A stretch of 64,000 nucleotides of DNA, taken from NCBI RefSeq assembly GCF_026151345.1, contig NZ_JAMQPR010000001.1:1594231-1658230 (forward strand). Reading direction: 5' to 3'. This document shows, piece by piece, positions 7,680-18,016 of this stretch. Each line of letters opens with the position of its first letter. Position 1 is the first letter of the stretch. The notes beneath the pieces are model-generated. The model was not told where the DNA came from. It saw nothing but the letters and a program-made list of their open reading frames with translations, and did not search any database. This stretch comes from Leptospira paudalimensis. GTDB lineage: Bacteria > Spirochaetota > Leptospiria > Leptospirales > Leptospiraceae. The position numbers and the translations under genes are program-made.

Positions 7680-9260
7680 ATGTCTGAATCACAATCCCCT
7701 AATTCCCCCAAACGCCCACTCTCGAATGTGGCGAAGTATTCGTTATTATTTGCCTCTTGGTTCTTTTTATCTGCCATTTCGTTTTATTTGGGAATGAATC
7801 TCATGCAAAATTCAGGCTCCACACTGGTTTTGAAAGACCTTCCGAAAACGGGAAATACAAACCCAAGTGTAGTCGAAGCATCCACTCCATCTCTTGGCAC
7901 TCCTTCTGAAATGGAGACGGGAGAGAAAAAAGAAACAAAAGATCCTCTCACTGTGGAAGAAGAAGTTGTGGAAACATCAAACTTCGTTCCAGATGAAAAT
8001 GTAAGTTTTCGTTCTTCTGCTTGGTCCACTGATTGGACGGCGATGAAAAAAACAGTCCACCTCTATAATGAAATCCATCCGTTTATCTATACAATGAAAG
8101 GTGGGCTTTCCAATAACGGGGAACTCATTTCCAGTTGGTCAAGTACATCCCGAAAGGAACGAGTCCAAGAACTCCGTGCCTTAAATCCAAAAGTCAAAAT
8201 CATCCCTACCATTTTCCGTTGGGAAAATCCAAAAGAAAAAATCCAAGAGAACATTGGTATGGGAGGACGAAGTGACATCCGTGACCACCACATCCAAGTG
8301 ATTGTGAATGAAATCATGACCTATGGGTATGATGGAATCGACATCGACTACGAAGGGATGTCTTGTGATAAAAAAGAAAAGTTCGAAGAATTTTTTGCCC
8401 TTCTTGCCAAAGAAGTTCATAAAAAAGGAAAACTCATCTCTGTTGCAGTCCATCCAAAAACCCCAGCAGAAAAATCAAAAAAGAAAGAACTCCAATGCCG
8501 TGGACTCTCTAAACCAATCCACTTAGACTTCCGTGAAAACTGGAGAGGACCAACTACCCATGATTATGAATTCCTTGCTAAACACGCAGACCGTGTGAAA
8601 ATTATGGCGTATGAACTCCACCCAAGGAAATACCATAACCCAGGTCCTGGTCCACAAGCACCTAACGTTTGGTTAAAAGACATCATCACTTACGCGAAAA
8701 AAAGGGTCCCAACCCACAAACTTTATATGGCGATTCCAACCTATGGGTATGACTGGGCTCTCAATTGTAAGGCATCTGCGAAAGCAATTTACCATTCTGA
8801 TGCACAAAGGATTAAATCCGGTACCCATAAAAACCGCCAACCCACTGATATCAACCGGATCTTAAATGAAGAAAATAAAGTGGCAAGTTGGAGAAACTTA
8901 TCGAAGTTTTCGGACATTCATAAAAACCGAGCATATGAAGATCCATCCTTATGGTATACAAGTGGTGGTTGTGACCGAGTTGCATTTTACATGAACAGAC
9001 GTGCCTTTGAAGAAAAAATGACCCTTCTTCGTAAGTATGATTTGGGTGGATTTTCGTTCTGGCAACTAGTGACGGATAATGACCCAGAAATCAATGTGTA
9101 TTTGAGTAAACTCGTACAAGGCCAACTTCCACCCGTGGAAAAGGCAAAAGACGAAGAGGAACCAAAGGAAGAAACAACGATCCAAAATTTGGAATCAAAA
9201 GAAGCTCTGAAAGTTTCCAATTCACAATCTAAATCCAAAACTAAAACAAAACAGTTTTAA
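7680..9260 (+). CDS. Glycoside hydrolase family 18-like protein, membrane-anchored
   Basis: A 526-residue protein with one N-terminal membrane segment (about residues 21-43), a Ser/Thr/Glu-rich linker to residue ~110, and a GH18 TIM barrel. The catalytic signature DGIDIDYEG (DxxDxDxE type) is at about residues 219-227, followed by ISVAVHPK, MAYELHPR, MAIPTYGYDW and GGFSFWQL, the order expected for YaaH/chitinase-like enzymes. The probable role is cutting a beta-1,4 amino-sugar polymer such as peptidoglycan in the periplasm; the substrate is inferred. Residues after ~480 are a charged tail. It lies one base upstream of tsaC and is probably co-transcribed with it. Confidence 0.85.
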   Translation: MSESQSPNSPKRPLSNVAKYSLLFASWFFLSAISFYLGMNLMQNSGSTLVLKDLPKTGNTNPSVVEASTPSLGTPSEMETGEKKETKDPLTVEEEVVETSNFVPDENVSFRSSAWSTDWTAMKKTVHLYNEIHPFIYTMKGGLSNNGELISSWSSTSRKERVQELRALNPKVKIIPTIFRWENPKEKIQENIGMGGRSDIRDHHIQVIVNEIMTYGYDGIDIDYEGMSCDKKEKFEEFFALLAKEVHKKGKLISVAVHPKTPAEKSKKKELQCRGLSKPIHLDFRENWRGPTTHDYEFLAKHADRVKIMAYELHPRKYHNPGPGPQAPNVWLKDIITYAKKRVPTHKLYMAIPTYGYDWALNCKASAKAIYHSDAQRIKSGTHKNRQPTDINRILNEENKVASWRNLSKFSDIHKNRAYEDPSLWYTSGGCDRVAFYMNRRAFEEKMTLLRKYDLGGFSFWQLVTDNDPEINVYLSKLVQGQLPPVEKAKDEEEPKEETTIQNLESKEALKVSNSQSKSKTKTKQF

Positions 9261-9261
9261 C

Positions 9262-10254
9262 ATGAAAACACTTATCTCTTCGGATGTTCGTTTGCTTGCG
9301 GACCTCATCCGAAAGGGAGGAGTGGTTGTTTTTCCCACAGAGACAGTTTTCGGGATCGGTGCGTCTAGTTTTAACGAAGAGGCTTGCAAACGAATCTACA
9401 AAATCAAAGGAAGACCCAGTGACAACCCTCTCATCGCTCATTTTTCTACGATAGAAGCCATCAAATCTGTCTGTGATGTGAGTGAAGTTGCAGAACGATT
9501 GTTATGCGAGTTTGCACCAGGACCCATTACACTTGTCCTTCCTAAAAAAAATTTAAAAGTCTTTCCAAAAGAGTTACCAACCCTTGGAGTGCGGATTCCC
9601 AAAAACCCAATCATCCGTGAGTGGATTGAGGAATGTGGCTCACCAATCTCTGCTCCTTCAGCCAATTTATCGGGGAGACCGTCTCTGACTCGCATGGCTG
9701 ATGTCCTGCGTTATTTTGATGGGATTGTGGATGGAATTTTAGTGACTGAGGAACCAAGTTTAGGAATTGAATCTACTGTGGTTGGATTGTTTGAAGATCC
9801 TCCTGTTTTGTTACGGCCAGGTTCCATTGAGTCAAATGAGCTCAAGCGATTGATCCCAAATTTAGTTTTGCCAAATTCAATTACGGAAAGAGGAGAGTTT
9901 GTTCCACCGAGTCCAGGGATGAAATACAAACACTATTCTCCCAAAGCGAACGTGAAACTCCTTCCTTCCGAAACATTCGTTTCGAAGTTTCTCCAATGTG
10001 GGAACAATTCCGACACTGCTTGGATTGGGTTTTCCTTCGCACCTGCAGAGGGTCACGACAATCCGACTCATCAATTCCATCCCACTCGAGTGAAACTTGT
10101 TTCTTCCAACTGGGAATACAGCTCGGCTCTCTATGCTTTTTTTGAAGCTTGTGACCAACTGGGTATAGAAGCCATCTATTGTGAAGAACCAAAGGAGGAG
10201 ACAGGCAAAGAAGGCCTTCTCAATCGTTTGCAGAAAGCCTCAGAAGGGAACTAA
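9262..10254 (+). CDS. L-threonylcarbamoyladenylate synthase (TsaC/Sua5)
   Basis: A 330-residue YrdC-domain enzyme that makes threonylcarbamoyl-AMP from threonine, bicarbonate and ATP for t6A37 tRNA modification. The YrdC core covers residues 10-200 with KGGVVVFPTETVFGIGA, KIKGRPSDNPLIAH, GPITLVLPKK, and SAPSANLSGRPSLT. The Sua5 linker motif PPSPGMKYKHYSP is at about residue 215, with a C-terminal Sua5 domain after it, so this is the longer Sua5 type rather than TsaC alone. ATG 9262 is one base after the GH18 stop without a clear ribosome-binding site, implying re-initiation. Confidence 0.93.
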   Translation: MKTLISSDVRLLADLIRKGGVVVFPTETVFGIGASSFNEEACKRIYKIKGRPSDNPLIAHFSTIEAIKSVCDVSEVAERLLCEFAPGPITLVLPKKNLKVFPKELPTLGVRIPKNPIIREWIEECGSPISAPSANLSGRPSLTRMADVLRYFDGIVDGILVTEEPSLGIESTVVGLFEDPPVLLRPGSIESNELKRLIPNLVLPNSITERGEFVPPSPGMKYKHYSPKANVKLLPSETFVSKFLQCGNNSDTAWIGFSFAPAEGHDNPTHQFHPTRVKLVSSNWEYSSALYAFFEACDQLGIEAIYCEEPKEETGKEGLLNRLQKASEGN

Positions 10255-10352
10255 ATTCGAATCATTTCCTGTCCAGATTTCCACTCAAAACATATCAAAA
10301 CGGATTCTATACCCGCAATCGTTTAGATTTCTATTTTGAATTCGTATGAAAA

Positions 10353-12008
10353 TTACCCTCGATTTTTCCAATGGAGTTTGGTATGGGAAAGGAGAGACAC
10401 CTCACCAAGTGATTCCAAAAGATTCAATTCAGACAAAAGTCCACCGAGTAGTGGGATTTTATTTTTCAGATTGTAAGCTGGTAATTCTTCAGTCACAAAA
10501 ATAGCCTTTCCACCTAACTTTTCTTTGACGAATTTGATGGCATCGAGTAATCCACCGAGTGAATCGACAATATTATTTTCTGTGGTAGGTAAATATACCC
10601 TTCCCATTCCAATTTTAGGGAGGGTCTCCAGTGGAATATTTCTACCTTCTGATACTCGGCGGTAAAACAAGGCTTCTATTTTTTTGATTTGGGATTCTAG
10701 ATACAAAATACTTTGTTTGGAAAGTGGTTGGAATTCTGAATGGATGTCTCGGAACGGATAAAACCCAACGGCTTCCTTATTCAATTGAAACTTCTTATAT
10801 AATTTTTGTAAATTGGCACGGATGCTTACGGCACCAATGGAACCTGTGATACAAACGGGGGAAGCAGTGATATGGTCAGTGGCAGTGGCTATATAATAAC
10901 CACCACTTGCAACTGTATCTTTAAAGTAAGCAGTTACTAGTTTTGATTTTTTTAATTCTAAGATCTCTTGGTGGATTTGTTCTGAGTAAAATGCAGATCC
11001 CCCCGGTGAGGAAATTTCTAAGATGACAGCTTTTATTTTTTTATCTTCCGCTAATGCTTGCAAAGTGGGAATTAGGGAGAAGGCTTCAATTTTACCATTT
11101 TCTCTATTTTTATGTAAGTAATCTCCGCCAGTAATGTTTCCATCGATTGGAAGTACAACCACTTCCAATTTTCTTTTTGGAATCAGTGAAAAATCTTTTA
11201 TCGCTTGGTAAAGAACGGGAAAACTAGGTGAATAAATTTTTCGATCTTCACTAAAAAATTCAGTCTCAGTTTTGATTCCTTGGATGATACCCGCAGAAAG
11301 TAAATCATCAGCTGATAACATCGGTTTGTAAAAAAGGGATTCTAGAGATTTTTTTCCGCCCGTGAGTGCCTCTAAAATTACCGAACGTAGGTTGAGAATG
11401 AGTGATTCTAAATTCTTTTTTGCCTCTTTTGAAAATTCGCCGCGAGTGAAACTTTCTGCAAAGGACTTATAGGGACCCGAGGCAAAGGCTTGCACTTCAA
11501 TACCCCATGTTTTTAAAAATTTACCAAAAAACATAGGTTCGGCGCTCGGTAGCATCAAAGTAAATTCGGATTCCGGGGCAAGGTAAGTTTCATTTGCGAC
11601 TGTGAGTAACAGTAAAGTCCCAAGCCCACCTTCTTTGGCAAACATCCGAATGGTTTTCCCAGAATCCCGAATGGCCAAAAGTTCGTTTCTGATTTCATAA
11701 AACTCTGAAAGTGTCCATTCTAATGGAGGTAAATTGATATCAAGTGATTTGATTTTTGGATTTTTTCTGATGGTTGCGAGTAATATGAGAAGTTCCAATC
11801 TTGTAATGGTTTCTTCTTTCCCTTGGAGTTTTTTGACAAAATAGGATTTGTATGAGTCCTCAAACCGAGGTGGCATTTCCAATTCATACACATCACGGCC
11901 TCTTTGGAATAGGAGGCTTAGACGTAGATAAATTAGGTACAAAAGGCGGAAGGGCAAAAAAAGAATCAAAAAAAGAATTCGAAACACAGGCAGTCCTCTT
12001 CCTTCCAT
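10353..12008 (-). CDS. sppA: Signal peptide peptidase SppA, 67K-type (S49 family)
   Basis: A 551-residue membrane serine peptidase that degrades cleaved signal peptides. It has an N-terminal membrane segment (about residues 8-33) and two tandem S49 domains, as in Gram-negative SppA. The catalytic lysine candidate is in the first half ([12 protein letters not shown]) and the nucleophile serine is in [12 protein letters not shown] of the second half; [15 protein letters not shown] and TGSIGAVSI are also typical. ATG 12008 has only an adjacent AAGG. GTG 11987, seven codons in, follows GGAAGAGG at a better distance and may be the true start. Its 5' end faces uvrA with only about 20-40 bases between. 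Confidence 0.88.
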   Translation of the reverse strand: MEGRGLPVFRILFLILFLPFRLLYLIYLRLSLLFQRGRDVYELEMPPRFEDSYKSYFVKKLQGKEETITRLELLILLATIRKNPKIKSLDINLPPLEWTLSEFYEIRNELLAIRDSGKTIRMFAKEGGLGTLLLLTVANETYLAPESEFTLMLPSAEPMFFGKFLKTWGIEVQAFASGPYKSFAESFTRGEFSKEAKKNLESLILNLRSVILEALTGGKKSLESLFYKPMLSADDLLSAGIIQGIKTETEFFSEDRKIYSPSFPVLYQAIKDFSLIPKRKLEVVVLPIDGNITGGDYLHKNRENGKIEAFSLIPTLQALAEDKKIKAVILEISSPGGSAFYSEQIHQEILELKKSKLVTAYFKDTVASGGYYIATATDHITASPVCITGSIGAVSIRANLQKLYKKFQLNKEAVGFYPFRDIHSEFQPLSKQSILYLESQIKKIEALFYRRVSEGRNIPLETLPKIGMGRVYLPTTENNIVDSLGGLLDAIKFVKEKLGGKAIFVTEELPAYNLKNKIPLLGGLLSELNLLESLGEVSLLSHTKLHWKNRG

Positions 12009-12028
12009 TCCTTAAAATTCTTTCCAGA

Positions 12029-14920
12029 ATGAAAGAGGAAAACAAGCTATCCGATGTGGATTCCTTTATTCGTATTCGTGGCGCTCGTGAACATAACCTA
12101 AAAAACCTAAACCTCGACATTCCGAGAGACAAACTAGTGGTCATCACTGGTCTTTCGGGTTCTGGGAAGTCATCTCTTGCCTTTGATACCATCTATGCAG
12201 AAGGGCAAAGGCGGTATGTGGAATCCCTTTCCAGTTATGCCAGACAATTCCTCGGTCAAATGGAAAAACCAGAAGTAGACCAAATTGAGGGTTTAAGTCC
12301 TGCCATCTCCATCGAACAAAAAACCACTCATCGTAACCCTCGTTCAACGGTGGGAACTATCACTGAGATTTACGATTACTTACGTTTGTTATACGCTCGT
12401 GTTGGAAAACCCCATTGTCCAAAATGTGGGACGGCAATCTCTAGTTTGTCAGTAGACCAAATCACAGACAGGATTAATATTTTCCCAGAAGGAACTAAAC
12501 TTCAGATCCTTGCTCCTGTCATCCAAGGGAAAAAAGGAGAACACAAAGAAGTCCTAGAACGGTTCAAAAAGGAAGGGTTCAACAGGGTTCGTGTGAATGG
12601 AGAAGTGTATTCCCTCGAAGATGAGATTCCCTTAAAGAAAAACTTTAAAGCTGACATCGATATTGTTGTGGATCGGATCGTGATGAAACCAGGGATCCAA
12701 TCTCGATTGTCGGATTCTGTGGAAACTGCGCTGAAAACAGCTGATGGAATTGTCGTTGTGGAAGACGGTGAAAAAGACCATCTTTTTTCCCAGAAACTTT
12801 CCTGTCCCAAATGTGATGATGTCAGTATCCCAGAACTCACTCCAAGGTTATTTTCATTTAACTCTCCCTTTGGTGCTTGTTCCAATTGTGATGGACTTGG
12901 TGCCTTACTCGAGTTTGATGAAGCACTCCTTGTGACAGATAGAGAAGCTTCTCTTGCAGAAGGTTGTATCGAAGCTTGGGGTGGATCTAAATCCAATTCT
13001 TATTGGTATATGGCCACCATACAGGCGTTATCTAAAAAATTGAAATTTAATTTAAATACTCCTTGGAAAGATTTATCGGAAAAGGTAAAAAATACAATCC
13101 TTCATGGTGATACTTCCATCCATATTGATTATGATTTTCGGGGTGCCAATTCTCATTATGAATTTTCTCGGAATTATGAAGGGGTGATTCCCAATCTAAA
13201 ACGCCGATACAAAGAAACAAAATCAGATTCCATGCGCCAATGGTTTGAATCCTTTATGACAAACCATGATTGTGATGAGTGCCATGGCAAACGACTCCGA
13301 AAGGAAGCACTTGCTGTCAAGGTGCAAGGGATTGGGATTGATGCCTATACAGGTTTTTCCATTGAAAAGGCACTTGAATTCACAAAACAATCGGAATACA
13401 AGGGTGCAGAAGACACCATCTCCAAACCCATCCTAAAAGAGATCTTACAAAGGTTACATTTTTTAAATGATGTGGGAGTCGGATATCTAAATCTCAGCCG
13501 TTCCGCAGGAACGTTGTCTGGGGGAGAGATGCAACGAATCCGACTCGCCACCCAAATTGGATCTCGGCTTATGGGAGTTCTTTATATCTTAGATGAACCT
13601 TCCATTGGACTCCACCAAAGGGACAATACAAAACTCGTACAAACCTTAAAGGGACTTCGCAATTTAGGAAATACTGTCCTCGTAGTCGAACATGACAAGG
13701 AAACGATGGAAGAAGCTGATTTTATCGTGGATATGGGTCCTGGTGCTGGTGTCCACGGCGGGGAAATTGTTGCGTTTGGAACTCCCGAACAAATCAAAAA
13801 AGACAAACATTCGGTAACTGGAAAATTTTTATCGGGTGAAAAACGAATCTCCATGCCAGAAACAAGAAGGTCTGGGAATGGTAAATTTTTAAAAATTACA
13901 GGTGCTTCGCATAACAACCTTAAGAATATCGATGTATCCATTCCGCTAGGTACTTTAACTGTTGTTACTGGGGTTTCTGGCTCTGGAAAATCCACCTTAA
14001 TCAATGAAATTCTCTACAAGGAACTCGCAAGTTCCGTGATGGGGATGAAACTTGTTCCAGGCAAACATAAAAAGATATTAGGCAAGGAACAAATTGACAA
14101 GGTCATTAATATTGACCAGTCAGCCATTGGAAGAACGCCACGTTCAAATCCCGCTACCTATACTGGTTTATTCACTTTTGTGCGTGAACTTTATAGTGGT
14201 TTGGAAGAAGCAAAAGTGAGGGGATATGGTCCTGGTAGGTTTAGTTTTAATGTGGCTGGGGGAAGGTGTGAAAAATGTGAAGGAGATGGGATCTTAAAAA
14301 TTGAAATGCATTTCCTTCCTGATATTTATGTGGAATGTGAAGTGTGTAAAGGAAAACGATACAACCGCGAAACATTGGAAGTAAAATACAAAGGAAAAAA
14401 TATTTCAGATGTTTTGGAGATGACTGTCGAAGAGGCAGTTGTGTTTTTTGAAAACATTCCGAATCTTAAACGAAAGTTAGACACCCTGATGGATGTTGGT
14501 TTAGGTTACATCAAACTTGGGCAAGCAGCTACAACTTTTTCTGGTGGGGAAGCACAAAGGATTAAACTGTCCACAGAACTTTCCAAACGCCCTACAGGTA
14601 AAACACTCTATATCTTAGATGAACCGACAACGGGTCTGCATTTTGAAGACATTGAAAAACTTTTGTCCGTTTTACAAGTATTAGTGGATAAAGGGAATTC
14701 GATGGTCATCATTGAACACAATTTGGATGTGATCAAAGCTGGCGACTACATCATCGACATTGGCCCAGAAGGGGGAGATGGTGGTGGAGAAGTCATTGCC
14801 ACAGGTACTCCAGAAGAAGTTGTTACAGTGAAACGATCGTTTACCGGTCAATACCTGAAAAAAGTATTGGAAGAAGAAAAGGTTCTTGATGCCAAACAGG
14901 CAAAGAAAAAGGGAAAATAA
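12029..14920 (+). CDS. uvrA: Excinuclease ABC subunit A
   Basis: About 963 residues. UvrA is the DNA-damage-recognition ATPase of nucleotide excision repair and works with UvrB. Two ABC modules are present: Walker [15 protein letters not shown] with signature [12 protein letters not shown], and Walker [11 protein letters not shown] with signature [12 protein letters not shown]. Zinc-finger cysteines occur in [16 protein letters not shown]...CSNCDGLG and CEKCEGDG...[10 protein letters not shown]. The frame is open back to 11852, but that part lies within the oppositely oriented sppA and is not UvrA-like. ATG 12029 gives the usual UvrA length and N-terminus ([17 protein letters not shown]). No clear ribosome-binding site precedes it. 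Confidence 0.97.
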   Translation: MKEENKLSDVDSFIRIRGAREHNLKNLNLDIPRDKLVVITGLSGSGKSSLAFDTIYAEGQRRYVESLSSYARQFLGQMEKPEVDQIEGLSPAISIEQKTTHRNPRSTVGTITEIYDYLRLLYARVGKPHCPKCGTAISSLSVDQITDRINIFPEGTKLQILAPVIQGKKGEHKEVLERFKKEGFNRVRVNGEVYSLEDEIPLKKNFKADIDIVVDRIVMKPGIQSRLSDSVETALKTADGIVVVEDGEKDHLFSQKLSCPKCDDVSIPELTPRLFSFNSPFGACSNCDGLGALLEFDEALLVTDREASLAEGCIEAWGGSKSNSYWYMATIQALSKKLKFNLNTPWKDLSEKVKNTILHGDTSIHIDYDFRGANSHYEFSRNYEGVIPNLKRRYKETKSDSMRQWFESFMTNHDCDECHGKRLRKEALAVKVQGIGIDAYTGFSIEKALEFTKQSEYKGAEDTISKPILKEILQRLHFLNDVGVGYLNLSRSAGTLSGGEMQRIRLATQIGSRLMGVLYILDEPSIGLHQRDNTKLVQTLKGLRNLGNTVLVVEHDKETMEEADFIVDMGPGAGVHGGEIVAFGTPEQIKKDKHSVTGKFLSGEKRISMPETRRSGNGKFLKITGASHNNLKNIDVSIPLGTLTVVTGVSGSGKSTLINEILYKELASSVMGMKLVPGKHKKILGKEQIDKVINIDQSAIGRTPRSNPATYTGLFTFVRELYSGLEEAKVRGYGPGRFSFNVAGGRCEKCEGDGILKIEMHFLPDIYVECEVCKGKRYNRETLEVKYKGKNISDVLEMTVEEAVVFFENIPNLKRKLDTLMDVGLGYIKLGQAATTFSGGEAQRIKLSTELSKRPTGKTLYILDEPTTGLHFEDIEKLLSVLQVLVDKGNSMVIIEHNLDVIKAGDYIIDIGPEGGDGGGEVIATGTPEEVVTVKRSFTGQYLKKVLEEEKVLDAKQAKKKGK

Positions 14921-14925
14921 AATCT

Positions 14926-15924
14926 ATGGATGAATCTCCTTACCATTTATTTGCCAATTATGGTGAAAAAGATTCAATTTTTCCAAAAACAGTAGTTGAA
15001 AAAAATGGGTTTTACCGCAGTTGGAAGCCATATCTTTTTGCTTCTGGTTTTTATGACTTTATCTTAGGAAAAGAATCGTACTATGAATTCCAAAATAAGA
15101 TTTCGACACTTGCAGAAGAACCCAATGGAGTTTCACTCGCTCTCTCTTGTATGGTTGAGGTGAATGTGGCAGGGGGGATTCTCCTTCATTCCCCGTATGC
15201 AAATCCTGGTTCCCATTTTTTATGGGATGCGTTTCAGGGGGTAACTCCTACACTCATTCTGTCTGTTGGAGTAAGTGAACCTGGGTTTGAAGGGAAAATA
15301 AAAAAATTACAATCGTCTGTTACTTCAGAAAAACTAACAGGAATTAAGTCATTTGTCACAAATGGGGGTGAAGCAAATTATATATTTTGGGTTACAAAAA
15401 AAGAAAATGTAAATCCTGTTTACATTGTTCCCATTCCCGAAGAAACAAATCATCCCTGTGTGGTCACTAAAGAAAGTTTCCATACTGACTTTACCCCACT
15501 GGTCAGTCATTTGAAAATCCAAGTGAAAGATTTACCGACTTCACCTGGGAGTATACTGATTGATGATTATGGTGAGTTGGGTTTGGAATTAAGGCTCAAG
15601 GAATTATGTTCGCTTGTGTCTCTTTTGATTGGAAAAACCAAGGTATTATCTACATACGATTCCGATTTGAATCTGGAACGTAACAAACTCATCCAGTGGA
15701 GAGAATCCTTTCTCCATGGTTTCGAAGGAAATCCCCAAAAAGAGAAGTTACTGGAAGGATTTCCCTATCCAATTTTACCTCTTTTGCTCACTGTGACAAG
15801 GTATTACCAATTGGAGAAACCGGAAGACTTAAAAACCATTGATCCCGATTGGCAACTATTTGTCTGGGAAGATTCTTTGACCAAATACCTTACACAATTA
15901 AAAAAACGAAACCAAACTTCCTAA
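14926..15924 (+). CDS. Divergent acyl-CoA dehydrogenase-like protein
   Basis: A 332-residue protein resembling acyl-CoA dehydrogenases. The middle-domain pattern is recognisable: VGVSEPGFEGKIKKLQSSV (compare the common GxTEPxxGSD motif), then GIKSFVTNGGEANYIFWVT (compare GxKxFITNG), in the right order and spacing. The protein stops short of a full family length (about 380) and the second half does not show the usual flavin/CoA-binding and catalytic-base motifs. The GSD of the family motif is also missing. It may be a non-catalytic homologue or have altered chemistry. ATG 14926 is five bases after the uvrA stop, so it is likely co-transcribed with uvrA. Confidence 0.65.
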   Translation: MDESPYHLFANYGEKDSIFPKTVVEKNGFYRSWKPYLFASGFYDFILGKESYYEFQNKISTLAEEPNGVSLALSCMVEVNVAGGILLHSPYANPGSHFLWDAFQGVTPTLILSVGVSEPGFEGKIKKLQSSVTSEKLTGIKSFVTNGGEANYIFWVTKKENVNPVYIVPIPEETNHPCVVTKESFHTDFTPLVSHLKIQVKDLPTSPGSILIDDYGELGLELRLKELCSLVSLLIGKTKVLSTYDSDLNLERNKLIQWRESFLHGFEGNPQKEKLLEGFPYPILPLLLTVTRYYQLEKPEDLKTIDPDWQLFVWEDSLTKYLTQLKKRNQTS

Positions 15925-15972
15925 CTCCTAAAAAAACCAAAGTTAGGTGATGGTTGATGAGTATCCCAAGAA

Positions 15973-16959
15973 TCAGTGTTTGTGGGTGTGACCTTTTCTT
16001 TGATTCCCTGTATGGTCAAAAGAATGACCATGTTCATGCCCGTGATGGCCAAATTCTCTCTCTGACTCTCGGATCGATAGAGTTTCTAACTTTGAAAGGG
16101 TACTAGCGGAAACAATTTCTACGGAAACAAAGGGAACTCCAAATTCTTCCTTTAATACTTTGTGAATTTCGAAAGTGATTTTATCACGATTGGCATTGTC
16201 TTTTACAGCAACCTGGATTTCGACTGAAAACACACCAGAAGTGAGTTTTCGAATCGTAGTTTTAGGCACGGATTCAATTCCTTGTAAAACATGGATATGT
16301 TCTAATAGATGATCTTTGTCAAAATCACTTGTGTCAGCTTCGATTAAAATTTGGATCGATTCTTTTACGATACCGTATGAAGTTTTTAAAATAAAGAGTC
16401 CAAGTAAGATGCTAAGAATGCTATCGATCTGTTTTACACCCGTAAACCGAATGAGGAGTGCACCAAAAATCACAGCTAATGTGCCAAGTAAATCACTTAA
16501 CACGTGCAAGTAGGCAGATTTTAAATTGAGGCTTGTTTTACTCACACCTACTAGTAAACCAGCTGATATCATATTAATACCAAATCCGATGAGAGAATAC
16601 AATAACATCGTATCTGCTTCGACTTCAGCATTCCCATAATAACGTAAGTAACTTTCATATAAGATGAAAATCGCAATGGCGATCAGAAGTAGTCCGTTTA
16701 AAAAAGCGGCGATGACTTCAAAACGATGGAAACCAAACGGATATTTTTTGTTGGGTTTTTTTGCTGCGATGATAAGGGCAAAAAGAGAGATGATATGGGC
16801 AAATACATCGGTAAAAATATGGCCTGCATCTGCAAATAGAGCTAAACTCCCACTTTCCTTAGAACCAACCCATTCTATAAAAAAAATCATCACCGACAAA
16901 ATGCCGGAGAGACTTAAAAAGAAAATGAGCTTACGCCTTCTCGGCCTTTGGTTAGTCAT
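15973..16959 (-). CDS. Cation diffusion facilitator metal exporter with His-rich tail
   Basis: A CDF/ZnT-family protein of about 328 residues that exports divalent metals (Zn, Co, Cd type) in exchange for protons. It has six membrane segments; the transport-site motif HIFTDVFAH in TM2 gives the HxxxD pattern and HVLSDLLG in TM5 gives another HxxxD, the zinc-type tetrad. FGFHRFEVIAA is the usual post-TM2 motif. A cytoplasmic domain follows (SVEIQVAVKD) and the tail is rich in histidine (FGHHGHEHGHSF and GHTHKH). ATG 16959 after GGTGGA is preferred over an in-frame GTG at 16968. It overlaps the upstream OmpA-like gene by eight bases, implying an operon. Confidence 0.92.
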   Translation of the reverse strand: MTNQRPRRRKLIFFLSLSGILSVMIFFIEWVGSKESGSLALFADAGHIFTDVFAHIISLFALIIAAKKPNKKYPFGFHRFEVIAAFLNGLLLIAIAIFILYESYLRYYGNAEVEADTMLLYSLIGFGINMISAGLLVGVSKTSLNLKSAYLHVLSDLLGTLAVIFGALLIRFTGVKQIDSILSILLGLFILKTSYGIVKESIQILIEADTSDFDKDHLLEHIHVLQGIESVPKTTIRKLTSGVFSVEIQVAVKDNANRDKITFEIHKVLKEEFGVPFVSVEIVSASTLSKLETLSIRESEREFGHHGHEHGHSFDHTGNQRKGHTHKH

Positions 16960-18016
16960 TGTTTCCACCCAAGGAACTAGTTGCTCTTGGTATCACAACA
17001 ATATCTACCCGACGGTTGAGTGCTTTGTTTTCCTTTGTGCTATTGGGAACAATGGGTTGGTGTTCTCCATAACCTGCACTCGAAAAGTTTTTTGGATTAA
17101 GGTTTTTGTTCTGTAAAATGAATTCTAAAACAGATAATGCTCGTTCGCTGGAGAGGTGCCAGTTATTTCTAAATTTGGTTTTGATGGGCACATTGTCAGT
17201 ATGGCCTTCCACAACAATGTAGTTTTCAGGATAGGCAGCCAAAATCTCTCGTATTTTTTCAATGGCAGGGAGAATCGCGGGTTTTAATTCGGATGATCCA
17301 CTATCAAAAGAAATTTTATCATCTATGTTGATGATGAGTTTATTATGAAATCGTTTGAGTCGGATTTGCCCAGATGTGATTTCTTTTGCGAGTTTTTCTT
17401 CAAATTCTTTGGTTTGTTCCGAAAGCCTTTCCAATTCTCGTTTTTGTTCTTTGGTTAGTTTCCGTAAATTGGCAAGTTCTTCTTCTAAATTGCGAATCCT
17501 TTCTTTCAGTTCATCCATTTTGGATTCGTAGGTTTCGCGGAGTTTTTGTTCCTTTTGAAGGCACTCTCTTTCTTTTTCTTCTAACTTACGTTTGAGTGAG
17601 TCGATTTCAGCTCTATCTTTTTCTTCTCGTTTTCTATTTTCTTCTGCCAGTGTACGTTCTTTGTCGGTTCCTTTTTTCTCTAAACTACGAAGGCGCATAT
17701 CGTAATCGCGGAGTTTATCAGAATATTCATCTTGTTCTTTGGCACGATTCCGTTTTTCCAATTCTAAATCTTCTGTGAGGTTTCGAATTTGGGATTGGAG
17801 GTCTTTTTTTTCTTCTTCTAATCGATTGAGTTCATTTTGGTGTTGTTTGCGAATGTCCGCAAGTTCCAATTCTAAGGCATATTTTTCTTTGTAGATTTGG
17901 TTGTATTCATAGGGAAAGTAGACCCAATCCGCCTGAACTTTCCCTGGTGTAACGAAACAGAGGGTAAGAAGAATGACGTTGAAGATGGGGAAGAGGTGAT
18001 GTTTATTTAGAATCAT
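16952..18016 (-). CDS. OmpA/MotB-domain protein with long coiled coil
   Basis: A 354-residue envelope protein. It has a signal peptide (residues 1-29, ending PGKVQA), then a long charged coiled coil at about residues 40-205 rich in Glu/Lys/Arg, then an OmpA-like peptidoglycan-binding domain at about 215-350: ISFDSGSSELKP, VVEGHTDNVPI, WHLSSERALSVLEF, GYGEHQPI and NRRVDIVV. It probably sits in the periplasm and ties a coiled-coil partner to the cell wall. The gene overlaps the coiled-coil lipoprotein gene upstream (14 bases) and the CDF gene downstream (8 bases). A joint structural role with the lipoprotein is likely but inferred. Confidence 0.88.
   Translation of the reverse strand: MILNKHHLFPIFNVILLTLCFVTPGKVQADWVYFPYEYNQIYKEKYALELELADIRKQHQNELNRLEEEKKDLQSQIRNLTEDLELEKRNRAKEQDEYSDKLRDYDMRLRSLEKKGTDKERTLAEENRKREEKDRAEIDSLKRKLEEKERECLQKEQKLRETYESKMDELKERIRNLEEELANLRKLTKEQKRELERLSEQTKEFEEKLAKEITSGQIRLKRFHNKLIINIDDKISFDSGSSELKPAILPAIEKIREILAAYPENYIVVEGHTDNVPIKTKFRNNWHLSSERALSVLEFILQNKNLNPKNFSSAGYGEHQPIVPNSTKENKALNRRVDIVVIPRATSSLGGNND

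Noticed and set aside
11852..12028. N-terminal 59-codon extension of the uvrA frame
   Set aside because: It overlaps sppA on the other strand, does not resemble UvrA, and ATG 12029 gives the family length.
12502..12996. 164-codon minus-strand open frame inside uvrA (and another at 13582-14004)
   Set aside because: Wholly inside uvrA on the opposite strand, low-complexity Ser/Pro-rich translation; typical shadow of a well-conserved gene.
15920..15947. CCTAACT...AGTTAGG inverted repeat after the acyl-CoA-dehydrogenase-like gene
   Set aside because: No T run on either side, so not a standard terminator; overlaps the stop codon.
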